Below are positions 58,947 to 64,000 of a stretch of 64,000 bases of DNA, piece by piece (positions within the stretch are counted from its first letter, which is position 1; each line of letters opens with the position of its first letter). The DNA is from Botryosphaeria dothidea (Eukaryota; Ascomycota; Dothideomycetes; Botryosphaeriales; Botryosphaeriaceae), in the NCBI GenBank assembly GCA_011503125.2, contig WWBZ02000082.1, positions 1,612,001 through 1,676,000 on the forward strand, written 5' to 3'. Under the pieces are notes generated by a model, which had not been told where the DNA came from, did not search any database, and was given only the letters and a program-made list of their open reading frames with translations. Position numbers and translations under genes: made by a program.

Positions 58947-61900
58947 CTAAACACCACGGAACTAGACCAGAATTAGTAGACCATCCTTTGACCACCTGGA
59001 ATGATGTTAAACTTACCATCCGAACAATCAAGAACCACATAGCGCCGACAAATCTAAATGCACTAAGACCAGCAACGCTCCAAAGAACAACGCTCATGTA
59101 GATCTTGGCGCGTTCTGTCTTCTCCTTCGAAACCTCGTCATCCTCAAGGGACACGTCAACACCAGCGGTAACCAGCACAACAGCGCACAGCGCCAAGTTG
59201 CAGAACATCCAGAAGAGCACGACGGAAGAACGGAAACCCTTGTAGTAATCCTCCTGTTTGTCTTCCGCGGAAGGGTCCTTCTTCGGCTCGACCCATTTGG
59301 TGGCGAAGACGCGCAATTCGGCCTCGTACTGAGTGTTCAAGTCGGCATCATCCGTGGGTGCAGAAACGTCAACCTTGCCACCAGGCTTGGTCGTGACCGA
59401 CGGCAGCTTCTCGGGCTTTACGTCACCCTTAGTACCCCAGGTGATATCGTGGGTGTTACAGAAGGCGTAGACGTTTAGGATATTGATGTATGTCGGCGTC
59501 ATCAGGAGATACTGGATAAACGACGTGAACATGTGCCAGGGATCCAGGAACAGGAATGAGGCGACGAAGTACAGGACGTAGGTTGACGCCAATGAGACGA
59601 TCAGTGTGAAGAAGAGGGTATTCTGGAACAGATCCGCAACCGAGAAGCCGTCGGCGACTTCGCTCTTTACCGAGATAACAGTGATGTAGATGGATGCAAA
59701 CATCAGGTACGCCATGATGAGAACCCAGAAATACACCATCGTCATGTAGAACTTGTTCGAGCCTTGTGGTCGGTTACCCAGAGCCAGCACGAAACAAGTG
59801 ATGACCGTTGCAAGATACGCCCATTCGAATACCGTTGCGAGAACCTTGCCGGCTGTGCCCAGGAACTCATCATTACCAAGAGAGGACGTGAGAATGCGGA
59901 AGACCAAGAAGAAGTTACCGAGCTGGAACCAGGCGAAGATCATGTTGACGGTCTGATAACCGAACTCGACCAGGAACATCATTTTGCGAAGGAACGAGTG
60001 GTCGCTTCTGAAGATCTGGTGCGAGTGTGCAAGAGCGTAAACAGCAGCGAAGAAACTTCCGTTCAGCCAGCGACGACGTTGGAGAATGAAGTCGGCCATC
60101 TCGACTGGAACATCGGTCTCACCAGTAGCCGATTTGACGTATTGTAGAATCCAATGGCAGTTGCGCTTCGCGACGAGCTCGAAACATAGGATACGATCCT
60201 CGGCAAGGTACATGTTTGCAGTGAAAATACCGGCATTGGCGCCGTGCATCTTCTCACCAGCGAAGTACTTCTCCAGGGGACCCTGGCCAGTCTTGTCGTT
60301 CTGTAGGGCGACATAACGGTATGCGGAGAAAGCACCAGGTAGGACCGAAATGAAACCGAATGCCGACTCCAGAGGCTTGTCCAGGATGTTACTCATCTTG
60401 TACTCGAAGTTCTGGGTCGCAACAAGGGGGTTGAGCAGCTTCTTGCCGTGGACCAACATAGCCTTGATCTCACCACAAGCGCCGGCGCACATTGGCTCCA
60501 GGTCGAATGCCTTCCAGAGTTGGTAAATCGAGTCCTTTCCGGGTTTCGTACCGGCATCGATGAGGACGCAAATGTTGGGGTCGAGAACGCTGCCAAAAGC
60601 CTGGAAAAACCATCTGTGCGAGTTGATCTTCTTCTGGTTCTTTTCCTTCAAACAGAACAGCATCTGAATGGGAGTGGTGCCCTTCTTGATGTTCACGACA
60701 CCCTTCTTGATTTCCAGGCTCATTTGAGAGGTGTACTCGTAAATATGTGCCGTCACCTCCTTGCCGTTGACTTGCTGTTTGGCAATGCCGTCCTGGTAAA
60801 CTCCCAGACCGGCCAAAACGGCTCTTGTCCTCGGGTTGATCTTCGCACGACCGTCGCTGACAACGCAAACCACGATCTTCTTCCACGCATCCTTACCCCA
60901 TGTTTTGCTATTCGTCCGCGAGTTCATGTACTCGATGTTCTTGATCACACCGGTCAAAGTTCGCGCAAAAAGCTCATCCTCCTCGTTATACATGGTGATT
61001 GCAATGAACAGCTCAGTGTGGCGCGGTTTTGCGAACAGGCGCTGGCGCAGCGTAAAGCGATCATTGTAGAAGTCGGAAGGGTCGCAGGTCGCGGCTGAGT
61101 ATCTCATATGGGTGAACTCATCACGCTCAGGCGGCTGCGCGTGCGGGACTTGGTTGAGGAGCCGGGGAGGAATAGGGCAATCGAGGACGAGATTGCCATT
61201 GAACAACTGCACCTCCTTGACTGTCTTCCACCGACGAATTGGCGCAGGACTCGGGGTTGGCTTTGGGGCATCAAAGTATTCCCCCTGGTCCATGCTAGGG
61301 CTTATGGGATGAGCAGGATCCGGGCCGTAGGCGTTATCTGGCTGCAGCATAGGGCGGTTGTCGCTCTCATCCTGCCAGTATTGCTGGTGTTCCTCGTGCG
61401 GAGAGGGGTTGTAGGGCTGGTTGAAGTATGCATCGTGGTGCGCGTTCGGGTCGATGGCGTAGTCGTCATGATAACCTCCTGGCGAATACCGGTGGTCTGC
61501 CTCGTACTGCTCGTTGTGACCGAAGGTATTTTGGACGTTCTCGACTGAGTACTGCATGCGTAAATGTCAGTTCAACGCCCACATCCTCCTTTCAGGGTGA
61601 ATTGCCCACTTACCGTGGGTTGTGCCTGTAAGCGATCGCCTGGGGTACTGGGACCGGGACCAGGACCCATGGGGATTTCCAGAGGCTGGCCGCCATAGGG
61701 ACGGTCCTCGAGCTGGTAGCCGTTGAATGGGTTGCCGGGCGAGGGCGTCCGATGGGGTCTCCGGGGGTCCATGTTGTTGTTGTAGGTGTAGTCTTCGTCG
61801 TCGGGGTGGACGTTGCCCGTCGAGCCTGTTTAAGTTGGCGGTCAGTCCTGCTGGCGATAGACGCTATGGCGGTGGAGCGCGCGCTGGTCCAGGAGTCGGC

Positions 61901-62051
61901 TCTCTCGCGCACGCCGCGTTTGGAGCCAAGGCGTCAGGAATGCTTCTCAGGCGTCACGTCTGGAGAAACAGCACGGAGCGTCGTGCAGGCGGCGGAGGAC
62001 TATAGGGCAGATTGTAAACGCGTGCGACTCACCAAGACGGTTGTAGGACAT
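58947..62051 (-). CDS. Chitin synthase, division I (probably class I)
   Basis: Four exons, 62051-62033, 61825-61614, 61551-59017 and 58961-58947, encode 926 residues beginning MSYNRLGSTGNV. The N-terminal 170 residues are Asp/His/Pro/Tyr-rich and disordered. The catalytic region has [62 protein letters not shown] (about residue 529) and QRRRW (about 567). The D,D,QRRRW set of family 2 processive transferases is complete. Several C-terminal transmembrane helices follow, and the protein ends IVRM|FRGV. It polymerises UDP-GlcNAc into chitin at the plasma membrane, for septa and lateral wall. The [22 protein letters not shown] block looks class I and not class II or III, but class needs a tree. 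The first coding exon is 19 nt and the last 15 nt, so simple ORF prediction truncates both ends and adds 63 spurious residues. Confidence 0.94.
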
Positions 62052-64000
62052 GGTGGCTGGCGGCCGCGGCAGCTGGGCCTGATCTGCTGCTGGCTCTGGC
62101 TGCGGGCGCGGAAATGAGGGCAGGAGGGAGATGCCTGTTTGGGCGGGAAAGCTCGTTGGTGTAAGTGGCCGTAAGGTTTATCAAAATCTCGTCGATTGTT
62201 TCACGTTAGTCGCGTCGTGGGGCGCGGAGAAGCGCCGCGGGTAACGACTGAAGGATAGCAGACGCAACGGCGGTGGGTGGAGGTTGGAGAGCAGCAACGA
62301 AGGTGAGCAGTGAGGCTGGCAATAAAGTTCCCCGCCGCTGTTGACGGGCTGAGTGCAGCGGCTTGGGCTGGGGAGGATGTGCAGCCGCTGCAGGCTTCGT
62401 CGCGACTTTGAAACCTGGAGGCTGTGCCAGTGCGGCCCCAACCCTCTCTCCCCCCCGGCCCATCCCAGCTACATGATGTAATTTCTGCCAGCACTCTCCA
62501 ACTCAAACCCTCGATCAACCTGCGAACTTGCGCGTCTTCTGGGCATGCTTCACCATGTTGCCGCCATGTTCGATCGCCTGTCCCCCTCACGACGCGCCTC
62601 AGTCTCCCTGGCCGTCCGCTCTTCCTGCTTGCGGCGCCCTAGTAGCGCCGCTCTGCTCAGCCCGGCGCCGCCAATCAGCGCACGCGTCGTACTCGCACTC
62701 ACCAACACCGCCCTGTTGCTGACGAGGCAGCTCACTTGTTGACTGCTTTCTCACGTACCTTCTGGCGCGCCGTCCGCTCTGTCACGGGATCCCCGGGGTC
62801 CAACCTGTGAGAGATCCGAGATACGTGAACACAGCCCCGGCAGCACATCTCCACTATTGTTGTGGCGGCTGTGGCTGTGGCGTTCGCCGCGAAGAGTTTG
62901 GCCGACCAACATGCGGTGTATCTCACGCCCCGCCGTCAAAATCTGCACCAATCCGCCGCATCTCCCAAACAGTCAAGCTTCTGGAAGCGAGGCATTATCT
63001 TGCATCATGCTTCTAAGAAAAGCGCTGTCGGCGACAGACTCTCCCGGCCTCAGCCACTATACATGCAATCAGCTTCTGACGTGATCAAAACACCTAAACT
63101 CCGGGCTCCCATAATTTGCCCGCCGCGCACACTCTTCCTCTGTCAAGTATTAGATTACAGCACGCTGATCACATCACTGTGCCCGGCCTTCCCAACGATA
63201 TTTGCCGTCCCAGGCCGAGAATTGAGGCAATCTATTTCCCCGTTCATGCCCTGGTCGCCTCTATGCAATGGGCCGAGGTGCTCGTGATTTCGGCTACCTA
63301 CGTCACTCGATTTCGGTCTCTCCGAGTCACAGTGGCTATACAGTTTGCGTGTGGGCGATTCCCATTCGCCGGACAACCATCGAAAGCAAACAACTTTCCT
63401 TTAGTCCAACTCCGGTGTATCAAGACATTGGCGCTGTGCGGTTTGACATGACTGTAATTCGCACAAGCGTTCCTAAATGCTACGGAGCACCGTGTCTGAA
63501 TGGATCATCGTACTACCAGTAGACTGTACACTCATCTATGCTGGAAACCTTGCGTGATATCTCTGCGCTTACAATTTACTGAGTCTCGCTGTTTTGAAGG
63601 CCTATTGCGGAGAAGGAATAGCACGCTTCCCACATAATCCGAGACCATGATGACGAGTTTACAAGTAGAACGCTCACACATTAAGGTACTGATGACATGC
63701 TTTTCCAGAGTCGATATTGCCGCTTTGGAACTGATGTGCCCTCAGTCAACTGTCCGCCGTTTCATTCACCGAAGCCATCCCTACGAACGGCGCCAGCAAC
63801 GTCAAAACTGCGGTAGCAGAAACATTCACAAGAAGACGGCCACCGATGACACCGAACGGTGACTTATCCCGGAAAGAAAGCCATAACGTTATTGAAGAGA
63901 ATTACTAAGAAGACCCTTTGTACTAGTGCCAAGATTCTTCTAGACAAACTGAAGACGGTCGACGAAGAATACTTCGAACAACCGAAGGTCCTGGGAGATG
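62052..64000. other. Chitin synthase promoter side and terminal intergenic DNA
   Basis: About 1.95 kb. The first 700 bp upstream of the chitin synthase ATG is GC-rich and holds a CCAATCA string near 62671. From 63.0 kb on, the DNA is AT-richer with short frames. Near 63880-64000 a plus frame stays open to the window edge (LLKRITKKTLCTSAKILLDK), but it is too short to call. Confidence 0.4.

Noticed and set aside
63647..64000. Frames on both strands at the right edge (plus LLKRITKKTLCTSAKILLDK; minus FGVIGGRLLVNVSATAVL).
   Set aside because: Each is short and bounded by stops or the window edge; I could not decide which strand, if any, is coding.

Overview
The window is nuclear DNA of a filamentous ascomycete (Pezizomycotina). 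The evidence is short 50-110 nt spliceosomal introns with GTAAGT/GTACGT-type donors, CTAAC/CTAAT branch sites and CAG/TAG acceptors; no operons; and fungus-restricted families: the AROM polyprotein, a division I chitin synthase, a hybrid histidine kinase, a TRI12-type MFS pump and LxxR-type secreted proteins. I lean towards Dothideomycetes, but that is inference. I recognise 17 intact or partial protein-coding loci and one methyltransferase pseudogene. I found no rRNA, convincing tRNA, CRISPR array or intact transposon.

Layout, left to right. At 0-10 kb: the 5' end of the shikimate-pathway aro1 gene (minus, running off the window), a small cluster of degenerate repeats, an MFS efflux pump, a single-pass membrane protein with a receptor L-like ectodomain, a methyltransferase pseudogene, and 2.4 kb of featureless, rather AT-rich DNA. 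At 10-16 kb: a PRELI/MSF1 mitochondrial lipid-transfer protein divergent from tryptophanyl-tRNA synthetase, then a single-exon protein with five zinc knuckles. At 17-25.5 kb: a C2-domain cytokinesis protein (Inn1/Fic1-like), then the spindle-checkpoint gene mad2 divergent from the mitochondrial translation GTPase guf1. At 25.4-39.7 kb: a seven-exon C2H2 transcription factor isolated between about 5.8 kb and 5.0 kb of GC-rich DNA without recognisable genes. At 39.7-52 kb: a small hypothetical gene, an IFRD-family protein, a hybrid histidine kinase, and, divergent from it, a SAM/HMG-box regulator. At 52-64 kb: 4 kb without genes, a secreted proline-rich repeat protein, a short-chain dehydrogenase, and a chitin synthase reconstructed as four exons.

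The genes do not form a single pathway or an evident biosynthetic cluster. Most are housekeeping or cell-biology genes: aromatic amino acid synthesis, tRNA charging, mitochondrial lipid transport and translation, mitosis, cytokinesis and cell wall. Three regulators (C2H2 factor, histidine kinase, SAM-HMG factor) lie within 20 kb. The most unusual loci are the secreted repeat protein at 55.7-56.4 kb, with seven [L/V]-[D/E]-x-R motifs that might release a family of proline-rich peptides, and the zinc-knuckle protein at 13.8-15.5 kb, with a duplicated two-knuckle module. All exon joins were made by eye from splice consensus, frame and family resemblance. Family assignments rest on recognised motifs, not on database searches.
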